Numbered from the stretch's first letter, positions 26,822 to 36,581 are shown. The stretch is DNA of 64,000 nt from Marinobacter sp. (GCA_018402255.1 JAGYIS010000009.1:124001-188000), one strand, 5' to 3'. Notes: a model not told the origin generated them from the sequence alone. Numbers and translations are program-made.

Positions 26822-29461
26822 ATGAAATGGCTAAGCGGTTATTCCCAGGGCACTGGGTTGGGTGCTTCGAAAATTGCCGGAGTGGTATTAACCTCCAGTC
26901 TTCTGCTCGCGGGGTGTTTTGATGGCAGCTCATCAGGGTCTGGCGCTCAGATAAATGAAAATCTGCGCCCGGCAAACGGAGAGTTTAAGGCAACGATCCG
27001 AAGGACGACGAACGGTGTGCCCCACGTGAAAGCAGATGACCTCGCATCTGTTGCCTTCGGAGCAGGGTACGCCCAAACCCAGGACAATGTCTGCTTGCTC
27101 GCAGAAGCTATCGTCAAAGCAAGGAGTGAGAGAGCGAAATACTTCGGCCCCGGCCCGGGCGACATAAACATCATCAACGACTTTAGCTATAAAGCTCAGG
27201 ATATTCTGAGTGGGGCACAGGCCGAATATCCCAGCCTTAGCGAAGAAAGCCGAGCGATGATCGAGGGTTTTGCCGCGGGTTATAACAAGTTTGTCACTGA
27301 GACCGACCCGGGGACGCTGCCGCCAGAGTGTCGAAATCAGCCCTGGGTGAAGGAAATTTCCCCCACGGATTTGTTTGCTCACTACCGCATTGTAGGGCAG
27401 TACGCGAGCGGTGCACTTTTTGCGACCGGGGCTGTATTTCTCGCGGTGCCTGCGGGGGAGTCACCTCTCCCCGTCCCGGTAATGGACTCAGTATCATCCG
27501 AATCTGAGCCTGCCGACGCATTGCTCCGAGGTTTGGTGGCAAATGCAAGTGCCCATGCTTCCAGTCAGACCAACTTTCAGGACATTGGCCTTGGCAGTAA
27601 TGCATGGGGAGTAGGCCGTGATCTGTCGGAACAAGGTCGAGGGGCTTTGCTGGCGAATCCTCACTTTCCTTACACGGGTCACCGCCGGCTGTATCAAGTT
27701 CAAATGACGGTTCCCGGTTACCTGAACACAAATGGGGCTGGTCTCCTCGGAACGGCGATTCCGTTAATTAATTTCAATGAGAATCTGGCTTGGTCCCACA
27801 CCGTCACAACTAGTCGGCGATTTACATTGTACGAATTGACGCTCAAGGATGGGGATAACTTCACATATATTAAGGATAGTGTAGAGAAACCGATCACCTC
27901 CAAGACCTATCGAATCGAAGTCAATAATGGTTCGCCCACTCCCACCGTTCTCGAGAAGACTTTCTATTTTTCTGAGTATGGCCCGATGCTTGCGGCCGAT
28001 GTAGTAACCGATGGCGGCTTGCCAGCTTGGGGCGCGAGTGGCACTGCATATAGCTATCGGGATGCGAATGCCTCCACGCAACGCTTGCTCGATACCTGGT
28101 TACAAATGAGTCGTGCCACTAATTTGCAGGAGTTTCAGGCGGTATTCCAGAATTGTGGAACGACGTTCTGGACCAACAGCACCTACGCCGATGATCAGGG
28201 CAACGCTTACTACATAGACAGTAGCTCTGTGCCCCATTTGTCAGATGCATCGCTGGCTGTAGTCGACTTCAAGCGCAAGGTAAACGCTGGCTACAATCAA
28301 CTTTTTAATGGCGGCCTGACACTACTCGACGGCAGCAAATCCAGAGATGACTGGATTGAAGGCCAGTGTAACGGGCTTGTGCCTTATGAAAAGCGACCCC
28401 AATTATTGCGTGAGGATTGGGTACAGAACTCTAACGACAGCTATTGGGCTACAAATCCGGATGCCTTCCTAACTGGATTCTCTCCGCTGTTTGGTTCTGA
28501 GGAAACTCCTCTCAATCCAAGAACACGGATTGGCATTTCAATGCTTCAGAATCCGCTGGATCCCGGTTTTGCCATCGGGGCACCAGCTGGGCAGGACGGA
28601 AAGTTCGGTGCGATTGATTTAATCAATGTGATTTACAACAACCGTACCTGGTACTCAGAAGCTTTTCTTCCTGAGTTGCGTGAGCGTTGCACGGATATAG
28701 CAGGCGGTCAGGTAAACATATCGGCGGGTGGAACCAGATCGGTGGATGCGGCCTGCGACGTTTTGCAAACCTGGGATGGTGTTTACAACGTCGATAGTGT
28801 GGGCGCCCACGTATTTCGCGTCTTTATTGCGAACTATCGGGATCAGTTTGGAACAGATCTGACGGTTCCATTTGACCCGAGTGATCCGGTCGCTACGCCA
28901 TCGTCGCCAGCTACTACGGACAAAGGAACGGTAAGTGATCCTATGCTCGTCGCGCTGGCGGATGGCCTGGAAGCGCTAGACACCGCGGGTATTGCCTATG
29001 ATGCCCAGCTTGGTGACGTTCAGTATTATCAACCAAGCGGTGGGGTTCCTCCCGGTGGAACGCCTGTGGCTCAGCTGCAGTCGTTTCCATGGCATGGCGG
29101 AGATGGAACCATTGACGGTGCATTTAACGCCATTGGCGTAGTAGGTTCTTCTGTTTCCGAGGATACCGTATTCCCGCGTATTGCGCCGGCGACCCTCTCA
29201 AACACGGCAGGACTATCGAGTCAGCCAGGCCAAGGCTGGTTGATGGCTCGCGGCACCAGTTGGCATTTTGGTCTGGAGTTCACGGACGAGGGGCCCCAGG
29301 CCTATGGACTGGTGAGTTATGGACAGTCTACTGATGAGAATTCACCGTTCTTTAATGATCAGTCGTTGAGGTATTCTGAGAAAAACTATCGAAAGCTATT
29401 CTTCACCGAGGATGAAATTGAGGCGAATATTGAATCCGAAGTTGAATTAAGTATTGATTGA
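26822..29461 (+). CDS. Penicillin acylase family lipoprotein (acyl-homoserine-lactone / amide acylase type)
   Basis: An 879-residue Ntn-hydrolase precursor with a lipoprotein signal (LLLAGC, C32). The alpha-chain region has RRTTNGVPHVKADDLASVAF and GAGYAQTQDNVCLLAEAIVK. The autocleavage site and catalytic beta-chain serine is S259 in GLGSNAWGVG. LLANPHFPYTGHRRLYQVQM is the usual downstream motif. Relatives include PvdQ/QuiP-type acylases that release fatty acyl groups from amides such as AHLs. Lipidation would place it at the outer membrane. Base composition is lower in GC than its neighbours. The substrate cannot be assigned from sequence. Confidence 0.88.
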   Translation: MKWLSGYSQGTGLGASKIAGVVLTSSLLLAGCFDGSSSGSGAQINENLRPANGEFKATIRRTTNGVPHVKADDLASVAFGAGYAQTQDNVCLLAEAIVKARSERAKYFGPGPGDINIINDFSYKAQDILSGAQAEYPSLSEESRAMIEGFAAGYNKFVTETDPGTLPPECRNQPWVKEISPTDLFAHYRIVGQYASGALFATGAVFLAVPAGESPLPVPVMDSVSSESEPADALLRGLVANASAHASSQTNFQDIGLGSNAWGVGRDLSEQGRGALLANPHFPYTGHRRLYQVQMTVPGYLNTNGAGLLGTAIPLINFNENLAWSHTVTTSRRFTLYELTLKDGDNFTYIKDSVEKPITSKTYRIEVNNGSPTPTVLEKTFYFSEYGPMLAADVVTDGGLPAWGASGTAYSYRDANASTQRLLDTWLQMSRATNLQEFQAVFQNCGTTFWTNSTYADDQGNAYYIDSSSVPHLSDASLAVVDFKRKVNAGYNQLFNGGLTLLDGSKSRDDWIEGQCNGLVPYEKRPQLLREDWVQNSNDSYWATNPDAFLTGFSPLFGSEETPLNPRTRIGISMLQNPLDPGFAIGAPAGQDGKFGAIDLINVIYNNRTWYSEAFLPELRERCTDIAGGQVNISAGGTRSVDAACDVLQTWDGVYNVDSVGAHVFRVFIANYRDQFGTDLTVPFDPSDPVATPSSPATTDKGTVSDPMLVALADGLEALDTAGIAYDAQLGDVQYYQPSGGVPPGGTPVAQLQSFPWHGGDGTIDGAFNAIGVVGSSVSEDTVFPRIAPATLSNTAGLSSQPGQGWLMARGTSWHFGLEFTDEGPQAYGLVSYGQSTDENSPFFNDQSLRYSEKNYRKLFFTEDEIEANIESEVELSID

Positions 29462-29569
29462 TAGGCCATCGGGGTCCGGTAAGCATGTGCCGGACCCTGC
29501 TTTGCGCTATCGAACATGCTAAGTCCTTGGATGCGAAGATAATGACGTAATGCGCGCAGTCTGCGCACG

Positions 29570-29597
29570 AAAGCCTCGGTTATGCCGGGGCTTTTTT
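29570..29597 (+). terminator. Rho-independent terminator after the acylase gene
   Basis: AAAGCC-T-CGG ... CCG-G-GGCTTTTTT hairpin with a run of six Ts, about 110 bases after the stop. Confidence 0.7.
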
Positions 29598-29686
29598 GTT
29601 TCTGTTTAATCCTTTATAAGGGCGTAGATGGAGCGTGGCCGCAAGTATCTATAATTTGTGGGTATGCAATAATTGTTTGCCAATAA

Positions 29687-29721
29687 AAACAAACCCCCGC
29701 CAGAACGGCGAGGGTTTGTTT
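29687..29721 (-). terminator. Rho-independent terminator of the lipase gene
   Basis: AAACAAACCC-C-CGCC, loop, GGCG-A-GGGTTTGTTT. On the minus strand the stem is followed by TTTTTATTGG. It lies 50 bases beyond the stop of the lipase gene. Confidence 0.8.
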
Positions 29722-29770
29722 AACTCCAAAATGGCGAGTGCCATCTATTCAAATCATCAACAGGCAGGCC

Positions 29771-32629
29771 TTAATCCTGTTGAACGATATTTACATAGTC
29801 CGGATTGCCAAGGATGTTTGGAGTTACAGTGCCAGCCCCGCCAAGTTCGCCAATAATGCTAACGGTTTGGCTCACCATTTCTGTGAATACCAGCGCATCA
29901 AGGTCGCCGCCCTGTGGCAGTACCGGAGTGCCGTGCGTGCCTTCGGTGTAGCGTGTGATCGCTGGTAGGGCAACAGGTGTTCCGGCGGTCGTTACCGACT
30001 CTGCGTCAAGCAGTCTGGCAAGAGGCTCGGTTCCCGACAGGTAGGCATCAAAGGCGTTACCTAGCGGCGTTGCCAACGCATCGTTCGGAATTACGTTGTC
30101 ACCATTTACCTGTGAGAGCAGAACCGGTGTTCCGGTGTCGTTTAAACTCGCCACAAAGCTGATGGGATCGACAGAGTCGATTGCTGCCTGGAATACATTA
30201 AAGAACGTCTCCAAGTTTGCATCGCCTTGCTCCAGTCCTGCTGCCTGCTGCAAGCCACCAAGAATCTGCGGTGCGAAGGACTGGGAGTTTTCAAGCATCC
30301 GCACAATGCCACCTGCTGGTGTCAGCAGGTGCGCCGCCATGATGTCATCGTCAGGGGTCTCGCTAGCATTAGCAACCGCAACGAAGGGTGCGCCAACGAT
30401 TGTACCAAGCGAGTGCCCAACAAAGTGGACGCTGGTGGCATCCAAGTCAGCGCCGCCGGTACCATCGAAATCAAGGTTCGCCAGTGATGCTCTCACGTTG
30501 AGCAAATCCACAACAGCCTGACGGTTTCTGTCACGAGTGTTAGTGAAGTTGGTCAGGTTAATGAACAGGCTACCTGATGCACCAGCAGTTGCAGTCATAG
30601 CCGTTGGTTGGCTAGCCGCGTTAGCTGTGAAGTCAAAGTGACGTTCATTCTCTGTCTTGGCGATACCTGGAACGGTTGAGCCTGCGTTGGCAACAGTGTT
30701 CTCAAACGAGCGCAGAGCACGAATAGCTTCGTCTAGATCCGCATCGCCGGAAGTTCCGCCAGTAACAACGCTCTGGATAAGAGGTGCAGAGTCTTCAGGA
30801 GTTTGGCTTGTGGCACCGACCACAAAACCGATGGCCAGTTGGCCGGCAATCAATGCCTGAACATTGGTCTCACTAGGCCCAACACTCTCTGGTAATCCAC
30901 TTGCTTGTCCAGCGGTCAACAGTTGTGTTGCAAGGCCAGATTGTTCAGCAGGGCTGAACGGCGTTACACCATGGGCCGGCTGGTCAATCACGACTACGGC
31001 AACTTGTGAACTGTTTGCAAGCGCGCTTCCGAACGTCAGTGCAGCACTGCGGTCCGTAGTAATACCGTGCATGTACATAACCGTTTCCAGGCCGCCAGAG
31101 CCGTCATAACCGGCCGGGTAAAGCACCATGATCGGAACTGTAACATCGGTAGTCTTCGCTGGGAACGGGAAGCGGTAATTCACAACTTCACTGACCTGTG
31201 GGTTGGATTGAGCAAGCTCAACGCCCAGTTGATCCCCTGCTACTGCAGCAAGAGCCGCATTTGCTTTCCAGCTACGGGTGCTGATAACAGAGCCTTCGGC
31301 ATCTGAGGAGCCCGTTGGTACGCCAAGATAATAGGGCAAATCAATGGTGCCCTGAACGATGTTCACTTCACCAAACTCAACAAACTGCCCGGCGATGGCC
31401 GACACCTGCGTGACGTCCTGAGGCGCACCGAATTGAGCGGTTGAGCTGCGATCGCCCGGGGTTGGCAGCAGCTGTGCTGCTGTAAATGCCCCGACCAAAG
31501 CGTCCGCCTGACCGTCGGCAACAGGTTCTGCTGCTGCTACCGTATTGTTACCAATCGTATTTAGTGCGAAAAAGTCTGTTTCGCCGCCCTCGCGTGCTGC
31601 GGCAACTGCATCAAATCTTGCCGCTCCCAAAATCGTTGATTTGAAGAACGCCTTGGGATCCGCGATGTAGTTCAGGACCTCTTGATCGTTTGAGGTCGTA
31701 AAGCTGTATGAGACAGCGATGCTTTCTTCAGTCAGAGCTGTCTGTCTTGCCTGGTTCGGTACACCAAAGAATGTTGCTGCCACTTTTTCCCAGAAGCCGT
31801 CAACAATACGACGAACCGGGGCCAGCGCGCTCTCATTACCCAGAGGTCGAGTAGGATCGGCTACATCACGATAGAGCGGATCCTGAACGATAGGATCGCC
31901 ATTGATGTCCAACACTTCTTTTGTGACTACAACCAGGTAGCGCTTGAAAGGGTTGAGTGGCTTGGTGGGGTTGATGCGAATAGCGGAATTACCGTCCAGC
32001 GTCACAACCTCGGCCACGTATTCAGGTGCCTGTGTCAGGCTTGCGAGGTAACCACCAGCAGCAAGCTGATTGCGTCCGCTCAGATCCTGCGGGGCTGCGC
32101 CTGCAGCTACTTGAGCTGTAATTGCAAGAGGAATAGTTGGCGACTCACCTGCACCCAGGCCGCGAACGGGATCGCCACTGGCGTATTCCAGTTCGATCAG
32201 GAAAACGTTCTGGTTCGGGTTTGGAATTACGGTACTCGGGTCATTCGGATCGGTCAGGATAAAGGCTTTCGAATCAACAGAGTCAGGATCTATTTGACCG
32301 TTAAACTGCACAACAGGAGGCGCGATGGTAGACGCGCCACTCAACTGGTTCAATGCTGTGGTAACAGGTGGGGATGAGTCAGCCACACTGAAAGAGCCAT
32401 CAGCTTCATTGATGCTGGTTGCTGGGTTATCTGCCCGGAAAATAAGGTCGTTAGGAATCGGCAGATTGCCTGTTACCGGGTTGAACAATGGCCACGTTTT
32501 GCCATCCAGTTCAGGATTGCTGATCTTATAATCCGGATTCGCATTACCCCCATCATTGGAGCCACTAAAGCAGCCCGTCAACCCAAGGGAAGAAGCCACG
32601 GCAAGACTTATTAGAGTTTTCTTGAACAT
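29771..32629 (-). CDS. Pla-1/cef family (VolA-like) extracellular lipase lipoprotein
   Basis: A 952-residue lipoprotein. The signal peptide MFKKTLISLAVASSLGLTGC places the lipidated cysteine at C20, followed by a Ser/Gly/Asn-rich linker. The family's N-terminal region (WPLFNPVTGNLPIPNDLIF, VVQFNGQIDPDSV) precedes an alpha/beta-hydrolase domain with nucleophile S740 in VHFVGHSLGT. The Vibrio member VolA is a surface-exposed lysophospholipase. I set the start at ATG 32629, since the preceding in-frame sequence is not signal-like. It is convergent with the acylase lipoprotein gene, and together they suggest outer-membrane processing of acyl compounds (inference). Confidence 0.9.
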   Translation of the reverse strand: MFKKTLISLAVASSLGLTGCFSGSNDGGNANPDYKISNPELDGKTWPLFNPVTGNLPIPNDLIFRADNPATSINEADGSFSVADSSPPVTTALNQLSGASTIAPPVVQFNGQIDPDSVDSKAFILTDPNDPSTVIPNPNQNVFLIELEYASGDPVRGLGAGESPTIPLAITAQVAAGAAPQDLSGRNQLAAGGYLASLTQAPEYVAEVVTLDGNSAIRINPTKPLNPFKRYLVVVTKEVLDINGDPIVQDPLYRDVADPTRPLGNESALAPVRRIVDGFWEKVAATFFGVPNQARQTALTEESIAVSYSFTTSNDQEVLNYIADPKAFFKSTILGAARFDAVAAAREGGETDFFALNTIGNNTVAAAEPVADGQADALVGAFTAAQLLPTPGDRSSTAQFGAPQDVTQVSAIAGQFVEFGEVNIVQGTIDLPYYLGVPTGSSDAEGSVISTRSWKANAALAAVAGDQLGVELAQSNPQVSEVVNYRFPFPAKTTDVTVPIMVLYPAGYDGSGGLETVMYMHGITTDRSAALTFGSALANSSQVAVVVIDQPAHGVTPFSPAEQSGLATQLLTAGQASGLPESVGPSETNVQALIAGQLAIGFVVGATSQTPEDSAPLIQSVVTGGTSGDADLDEAIRALRSFENTVANAGSTVPGIAKTENERHFDFTANAASQPTAMTATAGASGSLFINLTNFTNTRDRNRQAVVDLLNVRASLANLDFDGTGGADLDATSVHFVGHSLGTIVGAPFVAVANASETPDDDIMAAHLLTPAGGIVRMLENSQSFAPQILGGLQQAAGLEQGDANLETFFNVFQAAIDSVDPISFVASLNDTGTPVLLSQVNGDNVIPNDALATPLGNAFDAYLSGTEPLARLLDAESVTTAGTPVALPAITRYTEGTHGTPVLPQGGDLDALVFTEMVSQTVSIIGELGGAGTVTPNILGNPDYVNIVQQD

Positions 32630-33103
32630 GGGTGGAACCTTTTCCTGTTGTTGTGTCGTTATATCCGGCTTAGACGGAACCGGTCGGCCCCTGAATTCCG
32701 TTCTTTTGCCTGTTCTGCTTGTTTGTCTGAAATCGTAGCCAGCACTTAAAGCCAATTACTGTATCGTCGACTATAGCGACAGTCTGGCAAGTGTTGATCA
32801 GCCAAAAGTGTGATTCTGCTTTTGGCGTCACTCCTCGCACAGTTGGAGTGGCCTTCCAGAAAAATAGTGGGCAGCGGAGGGTTTGTCGAGTTCCGCAGCG
32901 TGCAGAGTACAGGGTTTTAACAATTTGTTTCGAAACAGGTCGAAAACACTCATTAATTCTGTCTTGGCGGGTCATAGACGGTTCGCCTTCCGTCGCATCA
33001 CTCGCTGGCAGGAATTTCTGGTAAACTCTCGCTTCCTTATATTAGCGGGGCTGCCTTGGTGGCTTCGCGCACTTCCGATAATCAGAAAGCTGATGAGGCG
33101 ACT
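32630..33103. other. Intergenic region between the divergent lipase and fumarase genes
   Basis: About 470 bases with no supportable gene. It must hold the promoters of both divergent genes, but I see no strong -35/-10 pair or clear operator by eye. Confidence 0.4.
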
Positions 33104-34618
33104 ATGACCACCGTTATCCGCCAGGACGACCTGATCGAAAGCGTAGCCGATGCGCTGCAGTTTATTTCCTACTATCACCCGAAAGATTTTATCCAGGGTG
33201 TTTACGAGGCCTATCAGCGGGAAGAGTCCCAGGCGGCCAAAGATGCTATTGCCCAGATTCTGATCAACTCCCGCATGTGCGCCCAGGGTCATCGACCGAT
33301 TTGCCAGGACACCGGCATCGTGACTGTGTTCGTGAACATCGGTATGGATGTGAAGTTTGAGTGCGATCAGCCGCTGGACGACGTGATCAACGAAGGCGTG
33401 CGCCGGGCCTACACGCATCCGGACAACGTGCTGCGGGCGTCGGTACTGGCCGATCCAGATGGCAAGCGCCAGAACACCAAAGACAACACCCCCGCCATCA
33501 TTCATTACAAGATGGTGCCGGGTAACACCGTTGACATTCACGTGGCGGCCAAGGGTGGCGGCTCGGAAGCCAAATCCAAATTCGCGATGCTGAACCCGTC
33601 CGATTCGGTGGTGGACTGGGTGCTGAAGATGGTACCGCAGATGGGCGCAGGCTGGTGCCCGCCGGGCATGCTGGGTATCGGTATTGGCGGCACCGCAGAA
33701 AAGGCGATGGAGCTGGCGAAAGAATCGCTGCTGGAGCCGATCGATATTCACGAGCTGCAGGCCCGTGGCGCGTCTAACCGTGCGGAAGAGCTACGCCTGG
33801 AATTGTTCGAGAAGGTCAACGAGCTTGGCATTGGTGCCCAGGGCCTGGGTGGTCTGACTACGGTTCTCGATGTAAAAGTTAAGGACTTCCCGACTCACGC
33901 AGCCAACAAACCGGTGGCAATTATTCCGAACTGCGCGGCAACGCGCCATGCGCACTTCACCCTGGATGGCAGTGGTCCGTCTTTGCAGACGCCGCCAAGC
34001 CTGGACGATTGGCCGGAAATCACCTGGGAAGTGGGCGCTAACGTACGCCGGGTAAACCTGGACACCGTCACCCCGGAAGATGTGAAGGACTGGCAGCCGG
34101 GCGAGACGGTTTTGCTGTCCGGCAAGATGCTGACCGGTCGTGATGCCGCCCATAAAAAGATGGTGGACATGATCGAGCGCGGCGAAGAGCTGCCGGTGGA
34201 TCTGAAAGGTCGCTTCATCTACTACGTGGGCCCTGTGGATCCGATCCGTGAAGAAGTGGTTGGCCCGGCTGGCCCCACCACCGCGACCCGGATGGACAAG
34301 TTCACCCGCACCATGCTGGAGAAAACCGGCCTGACCGGTATGATCGGCAAGGCTGAGCGTGGTCAGGTAGCGATCGACGCCATCAAGGAATTCGGCGCAG
34401 TGTATCTGATGGCGGTCGGCGGTGCGGCCTATCTGGTATCCAAGGCCATCAAGGGGGCCGAAGTAGTGGCCTTTGAAGAGCTGGGTATGGAAGCGATCTA
34501 CGAGTTTGAAGTAGAGGACATGCCGGTGACCGTGGCGGTCGATTCCCGCGGCAGCTCGGTGCACCAGACCGGTCCGGTCGAGTGGCACGACAAGATCATT
34601 GCTGCGAAAGCGGTGTGA
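33104..34618 (+). CDS. Fumarate hydratase, class I (Fe-S)
   Basis: A 504-residue single-chain class I fumarase, which interconverts fumarate and malate in the TCA cycle with a labile [4Fe-4S] cluster. Cluster cysteines fit C67 (RPICQDTG) and the one in IPNCAATRHAHFTLDG; GAQGLGGLTTVLDV and ATRMDKFTRTMLEKTGLTGM are also family hallmarks. The N-terminal (alpha) and C-terminal (beta) halves are fused as in FumA/FumB. ATG 33104 has GAGG 6-9 bases upstream. A TTG at 33056 would add 16 atypical residues. Confidence 0.95.
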   Translation: MTTVIRQDDLIESVADALQFISYYHPKDFIQGVYEAYQREESQAAKDAIAQILINSRMCAQGHRPICQDTGIVTVFVNIGMDVKFECDQPLDDVINEGVRRAYTHPDNVLRASVLADPDGKRQNTKDNTPAIIHYKMVPGNTVDIHVAAKGGGSEAKSKFAMLNPSDSVVDWVLKMVPQMGAGWCPPGMLGIGIGGTAEKAMELAKESLLEPIDIHELQARGASNRAEELRLELFEKVNELGIGAQGLGGLTTVLDVKVKDFPTHAANKPVAIIPNCAATRHAHFTLDGSGPSLQTPPSLDDWPEITWEVGANVRRVNLDTVTPEDVKDWQPGETVLLSGKMLTGRDAAHKKMVDMIERGEELPVDLKGRFIYYVGPVDPIREEVVGPAGPTTATRMDKFTRTMLEKTGLTGMIGKAERGQVAIDAIKEFGAVYLMAVGGAAYLVSKAIKGAEVVAFEELGMEAIYEFEVEDMPVTVAVDSRGSSVHQTGPVEWHDKIIAAKAV

Positions 34619-34660
34619 TCTGACGGCTCTTCAGTCTCAGTGCGGCCTTGAGCGTTTTGC

Positions 34661-34984
34661 TCAGGGCTGCCACTGAAAACCTTTCATTTTTACCCTTCCT
34701 TTATACACGTCCACCCCTTCGAGTCTCAGTTTCTCGGTTTGAAGCTGGCAGGTTTCTGTGCCTTCAGGAAAGGCAATCTGGCCGTTGCTGCGGATAACGC
34801 GGTGCCAGGGAATGCTGTGGCCGGCGGGCAGTTTGCCCAGGGCCCGGCCAACAAAGCGCGCCTGGCGGCCGAGGCCGGCCATGGCGGCTATCTGGCCGTA
34901 GCTGGCCACTTTCCCTTCCGGGATCGCGGCCACTACTTGCCAGATCTTCTGCTCTTTTGTGGGTTCGGTGTCGAACTCGTCCAC
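34661..34984 (-). CDS. atl: Alkyltransferase-like protein Atl (MGMT family)
   Basis: A 107-residue protein of the O6-methylguanine-DNA methyltransferase family in which the catalytic Cys of PCHRV is replaced by Trp (IPWHRVIRSNG), the defining change of alkyltransferase-like proteins. DNA-binding elements are visible (GKVASYGQIAAMAGLGRQAR, FVGRALGKL). Atl proteins bind O6-alkylguanine and hand lesions to nucleotide excision repair. The start is GTG, 24 bases after the stop of the SDR gene on the same strand, so the two are probably co-transcribed. Confidence 0.92.
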   Translation of the reverse strand: MDEFDTEPTKEQKIWQVVAAIPEGKVASYGQIAAMAGLGRQARFVGRALGKLPAGHSIPWHRVIRSNGQIAFPEGTETCQLQTEKLRLEGVDVYKGRVKMKGFQWQP

Positions 34985-35007
34985 GCAAAGCGTCGCTTTC
35001 AGTCCGA

Positions 35008-35769
35008 CTACAGGCGCAGAGCGCCGTCGACTTCGATCATGCGACCGGAGACGTAGTCGTTTTCAAAGATGAAGGCCACCGCTGAGGCGATTTCCTCTGG
35101 CTTGCCCATACGTTTGAGGGGAATGCCGGCGGTCATTTTCTCCAGGGCTTCGGGCTTCATGGAGGCGGTCATTTCGGTTTCGATGAAGCCGGGGGCAATG
35201 CCCATGCAGCGGATGCCGTAGCGGGCCAGCTCTTTGGCCCAGACCGGCACCAGGGCGGAGACGCCGGCTTTGGCAGCGGAGTAGTTGCTCTGGCCCATGT
35301 TGCCGGCGCGGGAGATAGACGCGATGTTGATGATAGCGCCCTGGTCACCGTTCTCAATCATGCGGGTGGCGGCTTCACGGCCGCACAGGAACACGCCGGT
35401 GAGGTTAACATCGATCACCGATTGCCACTGGCTCAGTTCCATGCGTTTGTCGAGTTTGCCGTCCTTGAATTTGACCATCAAACCGTCGCGCAGGATGCCG
35501 GCGTTGTTAACCAGACCGTTGAGGTGGCCGAAGTCGTTGATGATGGCCTGGAAGGTTTTCTCGACGTCTTCTTCTTTGGCGACGTTGCAGACGTAGGTTT
35601 TGGCATCGCTGCCGGCTTTTTTGCAGGCGTCGGCGGCTTCGGCCAGTTTGTCTTCCATCAGGTCGATGAGGGCGACTTTGGCGCCTTTCGCAGCCAGGTA
35701 TTCGGCCATGGCGCGGCCCAGGCCTTGGCCGCCGCCGGTGATTGCAATAACAGAATCTTGAAGTTTCAT
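35008..35769 (-). CDS. SDR family oxidoreductase (FabG-like, 3-ketoacyl reductase type)
   Basis: A 253-residue short-chain dehydrogenase. The Rossmann signature ITGGGQGLGRAMAEYL is at residues about 10-25, NNAG follows, and the catalytic Ser-Tyr-Lys lies in IASISRAGNMGQSNYSAAKA. The C-terminus (GRMIEVDGALRL) is typical of FabG-like reductases. The family reduces 3-ketoacyl or related carbonyls with NAD(P)H. It is probably not the main fabG, since no fatty-acid synthesis genes flank it. It is divergent from fxsA and followed closely by atl. Confidence 0.88.
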   Translation of the reverse strand: MKLQDSVIAITGGGQGLGRAMAEYLAAKGAKVALIDLMEDKLAEAADACKKAGSDAKTYVCNVAKEEDVEKTFQAIINDFGHLNGLVNNAGILRDGLMVKFKDGKLDKRMELSQWQSVIDVNLTGVFLCGREAATRMIENGDQGAIINIASISRAGNMGQSNYSAAKAGVSALVPVWAKELARYGIRCMGIAPGFIETEMTASMKPEALEKMTAGIPLKRMGKPEEIASAVAFIFENDYVSGRMIEVDGALRL

Positions 35770-35841
35770 GGTTTGCCCTAATTAAAGTCAGAGGTGGTTT
35801 TAGGTTCTCTGTGTGTCTGAGCGTTTTTATAAGGAGGCATT

Positions 35842-36381
35842 TTGCCCGTTTTCCTTTTTCTTTTCATTATTATGCCCATCGCCGAGATGGTGGTGTTAAT
35901 CAAAGTGGGCGGCATGATCGGGGTGCTGAACACCGTTGGGTTGGTTTTGCTGACGGCAGTGATCGGTGCCTGGTTGCTGCGCCAACAGGGCTTGGCGACG
36001 CTTCTTCGGGCCAACCAGCGGCTGAACAGCGGTGAGTTGCCGGCAAAAGAAGTGGCTGAAGGGTTGATACTGGCGGTGGGTGGTGCCTTGCTGCTTACCC
36101 CAGGGTTCATCACCGATGCCGTCGGCTTTGCCTGTTTGCTGCCTGGGTCTCGTCATTGGCTGGCCGCTAAAGCATTGAAACGAATGACCGTCGCGGGCCA
36201 AAGCCAGAGCTTTTTCTTTCGCGCTGGTGGCGGTGCCGGACCGTTCGGACAAGGGCCTTCTCAGGGGCATGGGCCGTTTGGGCCGCAACGCCCGTTTGAT
36301 CGGGATGCCAACGGCGACATTATCGAAGGCGAGTATCAGGATCAGACCGAATCAGACCGGGACAGGCTCGAAAAAAAGTAA
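35842..36381 (+). CDS. fxsA: FxsA family membrane protein
   Basis: A 179-residue inner-membrane protein. Residues about 1-30 and 30-48 are membrane helices (FLFIIMPIAEMVVLIKVGGM; NTVGLVLLTAVIGAWLL), and a conserved loop GGALLLTPGFITDAVG is followed by a Gly/Pro/Phe-rich tail. FxsA was named for suppressing F-plasmid exclusion of phage T7 in E. coli; the cellular role is unclear. The start is TTG 35842, supported by AAGGAGG at 35831-35837. In many bacteria fxsA sits just upstream of groESL, as here. Confidence 0.9.
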   Translation: MPVFLFLFIIMPIAEMVVLIKVGGMIGVLNTVGLVLLTAVIGAWLLRQQGLATLLRANQRLNSGELPAKEVAEGLILAVGGALLLTPGFITDAVGFACLLPGSRHWLAAKALKRMTVAGQSQSFFFRAGGGAGPFGQGPSQGHGPFGPQRPFDRDANGDIIEGEYQDQTESDRDRLEKK

Positions 36382-36399
36382 ATTTTTTCATCGCAGGGT

Positions 36400-36428
36400 G
36401 TTGAAAAGCCTTTGGTGAGCCCCATTTA
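36400..36428 (+). promoter_or_regulatory. Heat-shock (sigma-32) promoter of groESL
   Basis: GTTGAAA at 36400-36406, a 13-base spacer, and CCCCATTTA at 36420-36428. This matches the sigma-32 consensus CTTGAAA-N13-14-CCCCATNT with one mismatch in the -35. It lies about 150 bases upstream of groES and directly after fxsA. Confidence 0.85.
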
Positions 36429-36581
36429 CATTGCACAGATTCGCCGCGGGCTGACAAGCGCTGTCTTTCAGTTGCCAGGCAGTCCGGGCAATTTGTCGGG
36501 CCGGATGTTTCCGGTCAGACACTTTTAAACATGTAACTGTCATCGCCGCATTCGTGATGTGGCTATTGGAGAAGCAGAGCA

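Noticed and set aside
26822..29461. Acylase lipoprotein as part of a genomic island
   Set aside because: Its lower GC is suggestive, but no integrase, direct repeats or tRNA boundary was found around it.
33791..34588. A 265-codon open frame antisense to the fumarase gene
   Set aside because: Composition-driven shadow frame with His- and Arg-rich low-quality sequence and no family features.
34638..34675. Imperfect hairpin between the fumarase and atl genes as a terminator
   Set aside because: The stem has several mismatches, overlaps the atl stop and lacks a T-run, so I did not list it.
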